Positions 9,919 to 19,729 are shown, counted from the stretch's first letter. The stretch is DNA of 56,043 nt from Burkholderia sp. Bp9142 (GCF_003853415.1 NZ_QTPP01000051.1:1-56043); one strand, 5' to 3'. The notes: generated from the sequence alone by a model not told the origin. A program made the numbers and translations.

Positions 9919-10021
9919 GGTTGCTTCCCGCAATGAACGTCAACGGCATCCATTGTCCGACCATGGAGGAAGACAGTAAAACGGGATAAACTGAACCGAT
10001 TAATCAGATTTTCTGAATGCC

Positions 10022-10870
10022 ATGAAAAAGCTCGATCTCGATGTGCTGGCGATGGTGGTGGCCGTGACGGAGTCCGGCTCGTTCGCGCAGGGCGCGCAAG
10101 CGGTGCATCGGTCACCGTCGGCGGTGAGCATGCAGATCAAGGCGCTGGAGGATGCGCTCGGCAAGCTGCTGTTCATCCGCGACACGCGCAACGTCACGGC
10201 CACCGACGACGGCCGCATGCTCGCCGAATACGGCCGCCGGATGCTGGCGATGCGCGACGAGGCGTGGGCGTCGGTCGTGCGCCCGGAGATTCGCGGCCGC
10301 GTGACGATCGGCGTGCCGGACGACTACATCTCGTCGCTGCTGCCGCAGGTGCTCGGCAAGTTCGCCGCGATGCATCCGCGCGTCGAAGTGCGCGTGATCG
10401 GCCAGCCGAGCAGCGCGCTCGTGCCGATGCTGAAGGACAACACCGTCGACCTCGCGTGCCTCACGCGCATCAAGGGCGTGACCGGCGAACGGGTGCGGCT
10501 CGAGCCGATCGTGTGGACCGGATCGGCGAAGCGCAACGTGTGGGAAGAGCGGCCGCTGCCGGTCGCGTTGTTCGCGCACGGCAGCATGGCGCGCGATCAC
10601 GCGATCAAGGCGCTGAAGCGGCAGAAGATTCCGTTCCGGATGTCGTATGAAAGCCCGAGTTTCCTCGGGCTGCTCAGCGTGGTCGAGGCCGGCCTCGCGG
10701 TGGCGCCGCTCGCGCGCTGCAGCATCCCCGCGCACCTCGTGCAGCTGTCGCCGAACGAAGGGTTGCCGCCGTTGGGCGAGATCGAGGTCGTGCTGGCGCG
10801 CAGCGCGCAGTCGGCCCGCCCGCCATGCGACTACCTCGCCGAACAGATTCTCGATGAATGGCGTGCGTGA
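10022..10870 (+). CDS. LysR-family transcriptional regulator beside LysE exporter
   Basis: A 282-residue regulator with an N-terminal winged helix-turn-helix (LAMVVAVTESGSFAQGAQ ... SAVSMQIKALEDALGKLLFIR, residues about 8-55) and a periplasmic-binding-protein-like effector domain. The sensor domain is slightly short. It is divergent from the LysE exporter and probably controls it; the region between holds CAGA-TTT-TCTG near the start codon, a weak candidate site. It ends 24 bases from a convergent LysR gene. Confidence 0.85.
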   Translation: MKKLDLDVLAMVVAVTESGSFAQGAQAVHRSPSAVSMQIKALEDALGKLLFIRDTRNVTATDDGRMLAEYGRRMLAMRDEAWASVVRPEIRGRVTIGVPDDYISSLLPQVLGKFAAMHPRVEVRVIGQPSSALVPMLKDNTVDLACLTRIKGVTGERVRLEPIVWTGSAKRNVWEERPLPVALFAHGSMARDHAIKALKRQKIPFRMSYESPSFLGLLSVVEAGLAVAPLARCSIPAHLVQLSPNEGLPPLGEIEVVLARSAQSARPPCDYLAEQILDEWRA

Positions 10871-10894
10871 TCGCGCTGTCCGTCCGCCCGAACG

Positions 10895-11785
10895 TCAGCA
10901 CGATTTCAGCAGCCATTCCCGAAACGCCACCAGCGACGGCAGCGTGTCGTTTTCCGGCGGATACACGAGGTAGTAGCTGCGCCGGCTGGTGATCGCGTCG
11001 CCGATCGACACGAGCTCGTTGCGGCTCAGCTCGTCTTCCACCAGCACCTTCGGCACGAGGCCGATCCCCATTCCGGCCCGCACGGCCTGGATCAGGTGCG
11101 ACGTCAGCTCGAAGCTCGGGCCGATCCGCATCTCGCGATGATCGAGCCCGAAATGCGAGAACCATTCCGCCCAGGCTTGCTGATTGCTCGTCACGCCCAG
11201 CAGCGTCTGCCCGACCGCCCATGCCGGCGCGCGCGGGGCGGCCTTGCGGCGCCCGGCCGCGTCGGGGCGCGCGATCGCGATCAGGAACTCGTTGTACAGC
11301 CGATGCGCGTGCAGGCCGGGCCAGTCGCCCGTGCCGACGGTGATGGCCGCATCGAGATCGTCGGTATGGAAGTCGATGCCGCCGATGCGCGAATGCAGGT
11401 GCACGGTCACGCCCGGATGCGCGGCATAGAAGTCGTGCAGGTGCGGCAGCAGCCATTTCGAGCCGAAGGTCGGCAAGGTCGCGAGCCGCAGCGTGCCGGC
11501 GCCGGCCTGGTGCGACATCGCCTGCAGCGTCGCGCCGCGGATGCGCCCGAGCGCGCCGCTCAGCTCGACGAAGTAGCGCCGCCCGACTTCCGTCAGCTTC
11601 ACGGAACGGCCCTCACGCCGGAACAGCGGCACGCCGAGCTGATCCTCGAGCGTCTGAACCTGCCGGCTGATCGCGCTCTGGCTCAGCGACAGCTCGTCGG
11701 CCGCACGCGTGTAGCTTTCGTGCCGCGCGGCGGCCTCGAACACCAGCAGCAGCGACATGGACGGGGTGAGGCGGCGGTAATTCAT
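10895..11785 (-). CDS. LysR-family regulator, GcvA-like, divergent from ydiJ
   Basis: A 296-residue regulator. The N-terminus (LVFEAAARHESYTRAADEL, then SQSAISRQVQTLEDQLGVPLF) is the GcvA-like LysR helix-turn-helix; the effector domain follows from about residue 90. ATG 11785 is the start because the family N-terminus begins there; the frame remains open upstream. It faces ydiJ across 153 bases that contain a long inverted repeat, so it probably regulates ydiJ and itself. Its start codon lies within one arm of that repeat, which would fit autorepression. Confidence 0.85.
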   Translation of the reverse strand: MNYRRLTPSMSLLLVFEAAARHESYTRAADELSLSQSAISRQVQTLEDQLGVPLFRREGRSVKLTEVGRRYFVELSGALGRIRGATLQAMSHQAGAGTLRLATLPTFGSKWLLPHLHDFYAAHPGVTVHLHSRIGGIDFHTDDLDAAITVGTGDWPGLHAHRLYNEFLIAIARPDAAGRRKAAPRAPAWAVGQTLLGVTSNQQAWAEWFSHFGLDHREMRIGPSFELTSHLIQAVRAGMGIGLVPKVLVEDELSRNELVSIGDAITSRRSYYLVYPPENDTLPSLVAFREWLLKSC

Positions 11786-11888
11786 GAGTTTTATGCAAGT
11801 TTTGCCGGGGGAGAATTCGTTTGTTTCTCGTGCTGATTCGCAAGATACTGGATTTCCGGGTCGCGTGGAATCTTGCTCAAAACTCATG
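11783..11888. promoter_or_regulatory. Widely spaced inverted repeat across the LysR/ydiJ divergent promoter
   Basis: The arms CATGAGTTTTATGCAAG (11783-11799) and CTTGCTCAAAACTCATG (11872-11888) are inverted copies matching at 15 of 17 positions, with ten consecutive exact bases at the outer ends. They are 72 bases apart. The left arm covers the LysR start codon. Likely paired regulator sites, possibly joined by DNA looping. Confidence 0.55.
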
Positions 11889-11938
11889 TTTCTGACCGAG
11901 GCAGCGCACCGGCTCCCCCCACCTCGCGCTTTCATCCC

Positions 11939-14900
11939 ATGCCGATCGCTCCGTTGCCCCGTCCCGCCAGCCCGCCCGAGGGCCGTTACCGCGACTTTCT
12001 CGCCGCCCTTCGGGCCGCCGGATTCGCCGGCGAAATCCGCGCGGACCATGCGAACCGGACCGTGCAGGCCACCGACAACTCGATCTACCAGCGTCTGCCG
12101 CAGGCGGTGATCTGTCCCGCGCAGGCGGACGACGTGCGGCTCGTCGCGCGGCTGCTGGCCGAACCCGCGCACCGCGACGTCGCGGTGGCGGCGCGCGGCG
12201 GCGGCACCGGCACCAACGGGCAGTCGCTGACCGACGGCGTGGTCGTGGACCTGTCGCGCAACATGAACCGGATCCTGGAAATCAACGCCGACGAGCGCTG
12301 GGTGCGCGTGCAGGCAGGCGTCGTCAAGGACCAGCTCAATGCCGCGCTGAAGCCGCATGGCCTCTTTTTCGCGCCGGAACTGTCGACGTCGAACCGCGCG
12401 ACGGTCGGCGGGATGATCAACACCGATGCGAGCGGGCAGGGCAGCTGCACGTACGGCAAGACGCGCGACCACGTGCTCGCGCTCGACTTCGTGCTGATGG
12501 GCGGCGAGCAACTGCACAGCGACGCGCTCGCGGACGACGAACTGGCGCGCCGCTGCGCGCGGCGGGACCGGGTCGGCAAGGTCTATCGCACCGCCCGCCG
12601 CATCAGCGACGAAAAGGCCGCGCTGATCGACGCGAAGTTTCCGAAGCTCAATCGCTGCCTGACCGGCTACGATCTCGCGCACCTGCGCGAACCGGACGGC
12701 CGCTTCAACCTGAACAGCGTGCTGTGCGGCGCCGAAGGCTCGCTCGGCTTCATCGTCGAAGCGAAGCTGAACGTGCTGCCGATCCCGAAGTATTCGGTGC
12801 TCGTCAACGTGCGCTACGCCGGCTTCATGGACGCGCTGCGCGATGCGCGCGCGCTGCTCGAGCTCAAGCCGCTGTCGATCGAGACGGTCGACTCGAAGGT
12901 GCTGATGCTCGCGATGAAGGATTTCGTGTGGAGCAGCGTGGCCGAGTATTTCCCGCAGGACGACGCGCGTCCGACGCTCGGCATCAACCTGATCGAATTC
13001 AGCGGCGACGATGCGCAGGACGTCGATGTGCGCGTGCGCGCGTTCGTCGACCATCTTCGCACCGACACGAGCGTCGAGCGGCTGGGCCACACGCTCGCGA
13101 CCGGCGACGATGCGGTGAAGCGCGTCTATGCGATGCGCAAGCGCGCGGTCGGCCTGCTCGGCAACGTGCAGGGCGAGGCGCGCCCGCAGCCGTTCGTCGA
13201 GGACACCGCGGTGCCGCCCGAGAACCTGGCTGCATACATCGCCGAATTCCGCGCGCTGCTGGACGGCCACGGGCTGCAGTACGGGATGTTCGGCCACGTC
13301 GACGCGGGCGTGCTGCACGTGCGTCCGGCGCTCGACATGAAGGACCCGAAGCAGGCCGCGCTGGTGCGGCCGGTGTCGGACGCGGTGGCTGAACTCACGC
13401 AGCGGCATGGTGGCCTGTTATGGGGCGAGCACGGCAAGGGCGTTCGCTCGGAATATGCGCCGGCGTTCTTCGGCGAGCTGTATCCGTCGCTGCAGCAGCT
13501 GAAGGCCGCGTTCGATCCGCACAACCAGTTCAACCCGGGCAAGATCGCGACGCCGCCGGACAACACGCTGCGGCTGCTGAAGATCGACGAGGTGCCCACG
13601 CGCGGCGACCATGACCGGCAGATCGACGAGCGCGTCTGGCAGAGCTACGGCACGGCGATGCACTGCAACGGCAACGGCGCGTGCTACAACTTCGATCCGG
13701 ACGACGCGATGTGCCCGTCGTGGAAGGCGACGCGCGAGCGCGTGCAGTCGCCGAAGGGGCGCGCGTCGCTGATGCGCGAATGGTTGCGTCTGCAAGGGCA
13801 GGCCGGCGTCGACGTCGTCGCGGCGGCGCGTGCGCGGCAGCCGTTTCTGCGCGGTCTCGCGGCCCGCTGGCGCAACAGCCGCGCGGCACGCAACGGTGAA
13901 GCGGATTTCTCGCACGAGGTATACGACGCGATGGCCGGCTGCCTCGCGTGCAAATCGTGCGCGGGGCAGTGCCCGGTCAAGGTCAACGTGCCCGAGTTCC
14001 GCTCGCGCTTTCTCGAGCTGTATCACCAGCGCTACCTGCGGCCGGTGCGCGACTACCTGATCGGCTCGCTCGAATTCACGATGCCGTGGATGGCGCGCGT
14101 GCCGGCACTGTACAACGGGCTGATGCGCGCCGGCTGGGTGCGCACGCTGCTCGAGCGGCACGTCGGGATGGTCGACAGCCCGCTCTTGAGCCGCTTCGAT
14201 CTCGCGGCCGTGATCCGGCAGTGGCACGTGCGGCCGGCCGATCCGCAGGCGCTCGCCGCGCTGAGCGACGCGCAGCGCGCGCGCAGCGTCGTCATCGTGC
14301 AGGACACGTTCACGCGCTATTTCGACACCGAGCAGCTGGCGACGCTGATCGAGCTGGCCGCGCGCGTCGGCTTCCAGGTGTGGCTGGCGCCGCTCGCGCC
14401 GAACGGCAAGGCGTTGCACGTGCAGGGCTTTCTTCGCGCGTTCGGGAAGGCCGCGATTCGCAACGCGACGCAGCTGGCCGCGCTCGCGCGCTCGGGTGTC
14501 GCGCTCGTCGGCCTCGATCCGGCGATGACGCTCACGTATCGGCAGGAATACCTGAAGGTGACGGGGCTCGCCGACGTGCCGAAGGTCGCGCTGCCGCAGG
14601 AGTGGTTGCTGGATGCGATGCCGGAGGCCGGGGCGGGCGTGGGCGACGGATCGGCGGCGTACCGGCTGCTGCCACATTGCACCGAGAAGACCAACGCGCC
14701 GGACAGCGGCAAGCAATGGGCGCAGGTGTTCGCGCGGCGCGGGCTGCGCCTGGCGGTTCAGGCGACCGGATGCTGCGGGATGTCGGGGACCTACGGGCAC
14801 GAGGCGCGCAACCTGCAGACGTCGAAGACGATCTATGCGCAATCGTGGGCCGCGCATGTCGACGCGCCGGAGCTGGAAGGCGAAGCGCTGGCGACCGGGT

Positions 14901-14992
14901 ATTCGTGCCGCAGCCAGGTGAAGCGGATGTCCGCGCGGCAGGTGCGTCATCCGCTGCAGGCGCTGCTCGAGCACGTGCGTGCGGCGGGGTGA
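11939..14992 (+). CDS. ydiJ: YdiJ-type FAD/Fe-S D-2-hydroxyglutarate dehydrogenase
   Basis: Large flavoprotein that oxidises D-2-hydroxy acids, in the best-studied members D-2-hydroxyglutarate, passing electrons through iron-sulfur clusters. The 1017 residues equal the length of E. coli YdiJ (about 1018). Order: FAD-binding type 4 domain (ARGGGTGTNGQSLTDG near 85-100, then TVGGMINTDASGQGS), FAD-oxidase C-terminal domain, a cysteine-bearing linker (CNGNGACYNFDP), a 4Fe-4S motif C668-x2-C671-x2-C674-x3-C678, and a C-terminal CCG-type region with ATGCCGMSGTYGHE. ATG 11939 is chosen because the protein then fits the family; an upstream in-frame ATG at 11873 overlaps the regulatory repeat. Probably controlled by the divergent LysR protein. 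Confidence 0.88.
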   Translation: MPIAPLPRPASPPEGRYRDFLAALRAAGFAGEIRADHANRTVQATDNSIYQRLPQAVICPAQADDVRLVARLLAEPAHRDVAVAARGGGTGTNGQSLTDGVVVDLSRNMNRILEINADERWVRVQAGVVKDQLNAALKPHGLFFAPELSTSNRATVGGMINTDASGQGSCTYGKTRDHVLALDFVLMGGEQLHSDALADDELARRCARRDRVGKVYRTARRISDEKAALIDAKFPKLNRCLTGYDLAHLREPDGRFNLNSVLCGAEGSLGFIVEAKLNVLPIPKYSVLVNVRYAGFMDALRDARALLELKPLSIETVDSKVLMLAMKDFVWSSVAEYFPQDDARPTLGINLIEFSGDDAQDVDVRVRAFVDHLRTDTSVERLGHTLATGDDAVKRVYAMRKRAVGLLGNVQGEARPQPFVEDTAVPPENLAAYIAEFRALLDGHGLQYGMFGHVDAGVLHVRPALDMKDPKQAALVRPVSDAVAELTQRHGGLLWGEHGKGVRSEYAPAFFGELYPSLQQLKAAFDPHNQFNPGKIATPPDNTLRLLKIDEVPTRGDHDRQIDERVWQSYGTAMHCNGNGACYNFDPDDAMCPSWKATRERVQSPKGRASLMREWLRLQGQAGVDVVAAARARQPFLRGLAARWRNSRAARNGEADFSHEVYDAMAGCLACKSCAGQCPVKVNVPEFRSRFLELYHQRYLRPVRDYLIGSLEFTMPWMARVPALYNGLMRAGWVRTLLERHVGMVDSPLLSRFDLAAVIRQWHVRPADPQALAALSDAQRARSVVIVQDTFTRYFDTEQLATLIELAARVGFQVWLAPLAPNGKALHVQGFLRAFGKAAIRNATQLAALARSGVALVGLDPAMTLTYRQEYLKVTGLADVPKVALPQEWLLDAMPEAGAGVGDGSAAYRLLPHCTEKTNAPDSGKQWAQVFARRGLRLAVQATGCCGMSGTYGHEARNLQTSKTIYAQSWAAHVDAPELEGEALATGYSCRSQVKRMSARQVRHPLQALLEHVRAAG

Positions 14993-15172
14993 CGGGGGAT
15001 TGACGCGGCGCGGGCAGGTCGCGCTCGCGATGGCGCCGCCGGATGAGCGCATCGGCACTGCAACGCCTGCAGTGGCCGCACCGGACAGCGTGACGCATCC
15101 CCGCTGCTAATATGGCTGGAGACGGACGGCCCTGCCGGTCCGCAAGCCACACGTCTCCAAGGATCCCGCCGC

Positions 15173-16060
15173 ATGCGTATCGATCCGTACAGCCTGGAAC
15201 TGTTCATTTCCGTCGTTCAGGAAGGTTCCATCGCCCGGGCCGCCAGCCGCAACCATATCGCGCCGTCGGCGCTCAGCCGGCGGATCGCCGACCTCGAAGC
15301 GGCGATGGGCACGCCGTTGCTGATCCGCTCGCCGTCCGGTGTCGAGTTGACCGAAGCCGGTCGTCACGCGTTTTCCCGTGCGGTGTCGGTTCACGGCCAG
15401 TTGCAGTCGCTCGCGCGCGAGGTCCAGTCGCTGAGCGGTCAGGTCGCCGGCATCGTGCGTCTCCATGCGAACGCGTCGGCGATCGTCGGCTTCCTGCCGG
15501 AGCGGCTGAAGGCATTTCAGGCACGCTACCCGCTGGTGCAGATCGCGCTGACCGAAAAGATCAGCGACGAGGTGGTTCGCGCATGCCTGGACGACCGCGC
15601 CGACGTCGGCATCTCGGCGTGCGGCAAGATCCCCGGTGGGCTGGAGTCGTGGCACTTCGCCGACGATCCGTTGATGGTCGTGCTGCCGCTCGATCATGAA
15701 CTCGCCGCGCTCCCCGCGCCGACGTTCGGCGACGTGCTCCGCTTTCCGCTCGTTGCATTGCAGGCAGGCGGCTCGCTCGACCAGACCCTGAAGGAACGCG
15801 CCGATGCGATGCGCATGCCGCTGAATCTGTCGGTGACGGTCAACAGTTTCGACGCGCAATGCCGGATGGTCGAAGCCGGGCTCGGCATCGGCATCGTGCC
15901 GACCAGCGCGGCGTCGGCGTTCGCCGGGTCGAACGGCTTCGTGCGCCGGCCGCTCGACGAGCCGTGGGCGCGCGAACGCGCGCTGCATGTCCACGCGCTC
16001 CGCAAATCGTCGCGCCTGAAGGCCGTCCAGGCGTTGATCGACGCGCTCGCGGCCGTCTGA
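15173..16060 (+). CDS. LysR-family regulator upstream of the hydro-lyase/MFS pair
   Basis: A 295-residue regulator with the helix-turn-helix at the N-terminus (LFISVVQEGSIARAASRNH, then SALSRRIADLEAAMGTPLL) and a typical effector domain. AAGGA lies nine bases before ATG 15173. It is co-directional with the aconitase-family gene 107 bases downstream and the MFS gene after it, and is probably their activator. The 180-bp gap after ydiJ holds no gene. Confidence 0.85.
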   Translation: MRIDPYSLELFISVVQEGSIARAASRNHIAPSALSRRIADLEAAMGTPLLIRSPSGVELTEAGRHAFSRAVSVHGQLQSLAREVQSLSGQVAGIVRLHANASAIVGFLPERLKAFQARYPLVQIALTEKISDEVVRACLDDRADVGISACGKIPGGLESWHFADDPLMVVLPLDHELAALPAPTFGDVLRFPLVALQAGGSLDQTLKERADAMRMPLNLSVTVNSFDAQCRMVEAGLGIGIVPTSAASAFAGSNGFVRRPLDEPWARERALHVHALRKSSRLKAVQALIDALAAV

Positions 16061-16167
16061 CGCCACGGGTTTACGCGGACATCGCGATCTGCGATGCCCC
16101 GCTTGCCGATCGAGCACTTCGTTTCCGGCAGCGCAGCCGTCTAGATTTCCGTTCAAGGAGAAATCAG

Positions 16168-18162
16168 ATGGCGACAGTGGATCTGGCGGGCCGGATATTG
16201 TTTCTTTGCGACGATCCGGAGCGGGTCGAACGGCAGCTCGGCGGCACCGACCTGACGGAGGCCGCGGCGGGGCCGCTGCGGGACGACATATCGACCGATG
16301 AAATCACGCCGATGAGCGTGCTGACGCGCTTCGACGAGCGCCTTGGCCGCTTCCCGTATCTCGGCTTTCGAACCGGCGGCCGCAATCCGGTCGGGTCCGG
16401 TGCCGTGCTCGCCGGCGGCTTTCGCGTGACGGTCGCGGGGAATCGCTACGGCAAGGGATCGTCGCGCGAGCACAGTCCGCTCGCGGAATACCGCGCGGGC
16501 ATCCGGCTCGTGATCGCGAAGAGCTTCGAGCGGATTTACCGGCAGAACGCGGACAACCTGGGACTGTTCACGTCGACGGATTTCGGATTGATCGAACGCA
16601 TCCGGCGCGGCGAATCCATCGACATCGAGGAACTCGTCGCGTCGCGCGACAGCCTGGCCGCGTCGATCCTGCGCTGCGGCGGCCTGCTGCGCTACGGTGC
16701 GCAACACATGCGCGAGATCGAGTTCGCCGGCGAGACGGCCGATGCGACGGATGGCGCGGATGCCGCGGATGCCGCGCCGCGCACGCTCGCACAGAAAATT
16801 CTCGAGCGCCACGCGTTGCGCACGGAAGGAACCGGAACCTCGCGTGCGCCCGGCGCGGGCGTGTTCGTTCGCGCCGACTGGCGCTTCATCCACGAGTACT
16901 ACACGGGGATGGCCACGCACATGCTGCATGCCGCATTCGGCAAGCCGCTGTCGCTGCATGAACCCGCGACGATTCTCGCGTTCGAGGATCACCTGTCGTA
17001 TGCGCATCGCAGCGCGCTGCACGTGCGCAACGGGCTGCTTCCCGATGTGCGCGAGCTGTCGGACGCGCACCGGCAATTCGCGAAGGACTACGGGCTGACG
17101 AATCACGGCTACCTCGCTGAAATCGAATCCGGCAACGGCGGCATCGGCGAGGGCTCCGAAGGCATTTCGCACGCGATGATGGCCGAGCGCCATGCGTTGC
17201 CGGGCCAGGTCGTCGTCGGCACCGATTCGCACACGCCGCACAGCGGCGCCCTCGGTTGCATCGCGTTCGGCGTCGGGACCACGGACATGGCGAACGCGTT
17301 CGTCACGGGCGCGGTGCGGATGACCGTGCCGCCGTCGCTGCGGATCGAGTGCAACGGGGCGCTTTCGCGCGGCGTGACGGCGAAGGATCTCGTGCTGCAT
17401 CTGCTTGCCGATCCGAAGATCCGCGCCGGCGCAGGGGTCGGCAAGGTGTTCGAGTTTGCCGGCACCGCCATCGCGCGACTGACGACCGACGAGCGCACGA
17501 CGCTCACGAACATGACGGCCGAGCTCGGCGGCTTCACGGGCATCGTCGCACCCGATGCGGAGACGGTGCGCTTCCTCAAGGCGCGACGCGGCATCGACTT
17601 CGTGATCGAGCCGTGGATGTGCAGCGACGCCGGCGCACCCTATGCGGACGTGATCGAGATCGACTGCGCGCGCATCACGCCGATGCTCGCGGCACCCGGC
17701 GATCCGGGCAACGGCGTCGCGTTGCGCGATCTTCCGGAACGTCCGCGTATCGATATCGCGTATGGCGGCTCGTGCACGGCAGGCAAGCGCGAAGACTTCG
17801 ACCACTATCACGAAGTGCTGGCGTGGGCGGCGGCGCGCGGGCTGCGCGTACCGGTCGGCGTCCATCTCTATCTGCAGTTCGGCACGTCGGACGTCCGCGA
17901 CTACTGCGCGCGGCGCGGCTACCTCGACACCTTCGAACGGGTCGGCGCGATCCTGCTGCAACCGTCGTGCGGCGCGTGCGCGAACTGCGGGCCGGGCGCG
18001 TCGACGGCTGCGGGGCAAGTGACGATCAGCGCGATCAACCGGAATTTTCCGGGCCGGTCGGGGCCGGGCCAGGTATGGCTCGCGAGCCCGCCGACCGTCG
18101 TCGCGAGCGCACTGGCGGGCCGCATCGCTTCCTTTGCCGAATTGCAGGCGCAGTACCCGTAA
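16168..18162 (+). CDS. Aconitase-family hydro-lyase with swivel domain fused in front
   Basis: A 664-residue member of the aconitase/isopropylmalate isomerase superfamily, which isomerises or hydrates hydroxy-di- or tricarboxylic acids with a 4Fe-4S cluster. The swivel (LeuD-like) part comes first, with the substrate-loop motif GKGSSREHSP at residues 95-104. The catalytic LeuC-like part follows from about 215, with VVVGTDSHTPHSGALG and cluster ligands C536 (YGGSC) and C601/C604 (SCGACANCG). In aconitase A the swivel domain is last and in LeuCD it is a separate subunit, so the order here is reversed. AAGGAG at 16155-16160 supports ATG 16168. The substrate is unknown; the downstream transporter suggests an imported di- or tricarboxylate. 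Confidence 0.8.
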   Translation: MATVDLAGRILFLCDDPERVERQLGGTDLTEAAAGPLRDDISTDEITPMSVLTRFDERLGRFPYLGFRTGGRNPVGSGAVLAGGFRVTVAGNRYGKGSSREHSPLAEYRAGIRLVIAKSFERIYRQNADNLGLFTSTDFGLIERIRRGESIDIEELVASRDSLAASILRCGGLLRYGAQHMREIEFAGETADATDGADAADAAPRTLAQKILERHALRTEGTGTSRAPGAGVFVRADWRFIHEYYTGMATHMLHAAFGKPLSLHEPATILAFEDHLSYAHRSALHVRNGLLPDVRELSDAHRQFAKDYGLTNHGYLAEIESGNGGIGEGSEGISHAMMAERHALPGQVVVGTDSHTPHSGALGCIAFGVGTTDMANAFVTGAVRMTVPPSLRIECNGALSRGVTAKDLVLHLLADPKIRAGAGVGKVFEFAGTAIARLTTDERTTLTNMTAELGGFTGIVAPDAETVRFLKARRGIDFVIEPWMCSDAGAPYADVIEIDCARITPMLAAPGDPGNGVALRDLPERPRIDIAYGGSCTAGKREDFDHYHEVLAWAAARGLRVPVGVHLYLQFGTSDVRDYCARRGYLDTFERVGAILLQPSCGACANCGPGASTAAGQVTISAINRNFPGRSGPGQVWLASPPTVVASALAGRIASFAELQAQYP

Positions 18163-18222
18163 GCGGCGCGGTGCCGCACGCGCGGCGGTCGCACATTCCA
18201 ATGAAGAGATAAGGAGACAGAC

Positions 18223-19674
18223 ATGGCCATTCTGGAGCGCGCATCGAACCTGCGCGTCGCCGAACACACCGGAGCCGCAGCGACCGCATCGGCCGCGTCG
18301 GCGGCCGACATGGGCGCGATTTCGGCACGCCTCGACAGGCTTCCGGCGACGCGTGCGGTCTGGAAACTGATCCTGCTGCTCAGCCTCGGCTTCTTTTTCG
18401 AGCTCTACGATCTGCTCTTTACCGGCTACATCGCGCCCGGTCTCGTGAAGAGCCACATTCTCACGCCGACGACGGCCGGCCTGTTCGGCACGGCGGGCGT
18501 GGCGAGCTTCATCGCCGCGCTGTTCTGCGGACTGTTTCTCGGCACGGCCGCCTGCGGCTTCCTCGCCGACCGCTTCGGCCGCCGGTCGATCTTCACGTGG
18601 TCGTTGCTGTGGTACGTCGCGGCCAACACGGCGATGGCGTTCCAGGACACCGCGAGCGGCCTGAACTTCTGGCGCTTCGTGTCGGGAATGGGCATCGGTG
18701 TCGAGCTGATCACCATCGGCACGTACATGTCGGAACTCGCGCCGAAGCATCTGCGCGGCCGCGCGTTCGCGATCTGCCAGGCGATCGGCTTCTCGGCCGT
18801 GCCCGTCGTCGCGTTCCTGTCGTATCTGCTGGTGCCCGCGGCACCGTTCGGCGTCGACGGCTGGCGCTGGGTCGTGCTGCTCGGCGGGATCAGTGCGCTG
18901 TTCGTCTGGTACTTCCGCCGCAATCTGCCGGAAAGCCCGCGCTGGCTCGCGGGCAAGGGCCGCATCCGGGAAGCCGATGAAGTGCTCTCGCGCCTCGAGG
19001 CGCAAGTCACGCGGCAGTACGGGCGGCCGCTGCCCGAGCCCGGCCCGGCCGACCCCGTCCCGCGCAACGCGGGATTCGCCGACATGCTGAGGCCGCCGTA
19101 CCGCAAGCGCACGCTGATGCTGGTCATCTTTCACATCTTCCAGACCGTCGGTTTCTACGGTTTCGCGAACTGGGTGCCGACGCTGCTCGTCAAGCAGGGG
19201 ATCACCGTGACGTCGAGCCTGCTGTACACGACGATCATCGGGCTTGCCGCGCCGCTCGGGCCGCTGTTCGGCTACTGGATTGCCGACCGCTTCGAACGCA
19301 AGCACGTGATCGTGTGCATGGCTGCGCTCAATATCGTGAGCGGGTTGCTGTTCAGCCAGGCGTCAGCGGCAGTGGCGATCGTGACGCTGGGCGTGCTGCT
19401 GACGCTGGCCGGCAACATCATTTCGTTTACGTATCACGCGTACCAGCAGGAGCTTTATCCGACAGCCATTCGCGCGCGTGCCGTCGGCTTCGTCTATTCG
19501 TGGAGCCGCCTGTCGGCGGTGTTCAGCTCGTTCGTCATTGCGTTCACGCTGAAGGAATTCGGCGTCACGGGCGTATTCGTGTTCATTGCCGGTGCGATGG
19601 CGCTCGTCATGCTTGCGATCGGGCTGATGGGCCCGAAAACGCTCGGCCAGTCGCTCGAGCGTATTTCTCACTGA
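18223..19674 (+). CDS. MFS transporter, metabolite:H+ symporter type
   Basis: A 483-residue inner-membrane permease with twelve predicted segments. It has the MFS motif DRFGRRS between segments 2 and 3, the NLPESPRWLAGKGR loop typical of the sugar/aromatic-acid porter groups, and a cytoplasmic N-terminus of about 40 residues. AAGGAG lies six bases before ATG 18223. It follows the hydro-lyase by 60 bases, so they probably share a transcript and the transporter imports the hydro-lyase substrate (inference). Confidence 0.85.
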   Translation: MAILERASNLRVAEHTGAAATASAASAADMGAISARLDRLPATRAVWKLILLLSLGFFFELYDLLFTGYIAPGLVKSHILTPTTAGLFGTAGVASFIAALFCGLFLGTAACGFLADRFGRRSIFTWSLLWYVAANTAMAFQDTASGLNFWRFVSGMGIGVELITIGTYMSELAPKHLRGRAFAICQAIGFSAVPVVAFLSYLLVPAAPFGVDGWRWVVLLGGISALFVWYFRRNLPESPRWLAGKGRIREADEVLSRLEAQVTRQYGRPLPEPGPADPVPRNAGFADMLRPPYRKRTLMLVIFHIFQTVGFYGFANWVPTLLVKQGITVTSSLLYTTIIGLAAPLGPLFGYWIADRFERKHVIVCMAALNIVSGLLFSQASAAVAIVTLGVLLTLAGNIISFTYHAYQQELYPTAIRARAVGFVYSWSRLSAVFSSFVIAFTLKEFGVTGVFVFIAGAMALVMLAIGLMGPKTLGQSLERISH

Positions 19675-19729
19675 GCGGCACGCCGCGCGCGCGGCGGCCG
19701 GTGTCGCGTGCTGCTGCGCGCGATGCGGG

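Noticed and set aside
10895..13408. Very long leftward frame (837 codons) reading through the LysR gene and into ydiJ
   Set aside because: Only the part up to 11785 is LysR; the rest is the G+C-rich antisense shadow of ydiJ, with Arg/His/Val/Glu-rich composition and no family motif.
16153..19305. Leftward frame of 1050 codons
   Set aside because: Antisense shadow of the hydro-lyase and MFS genes, which have clear family motifs on the other strand.
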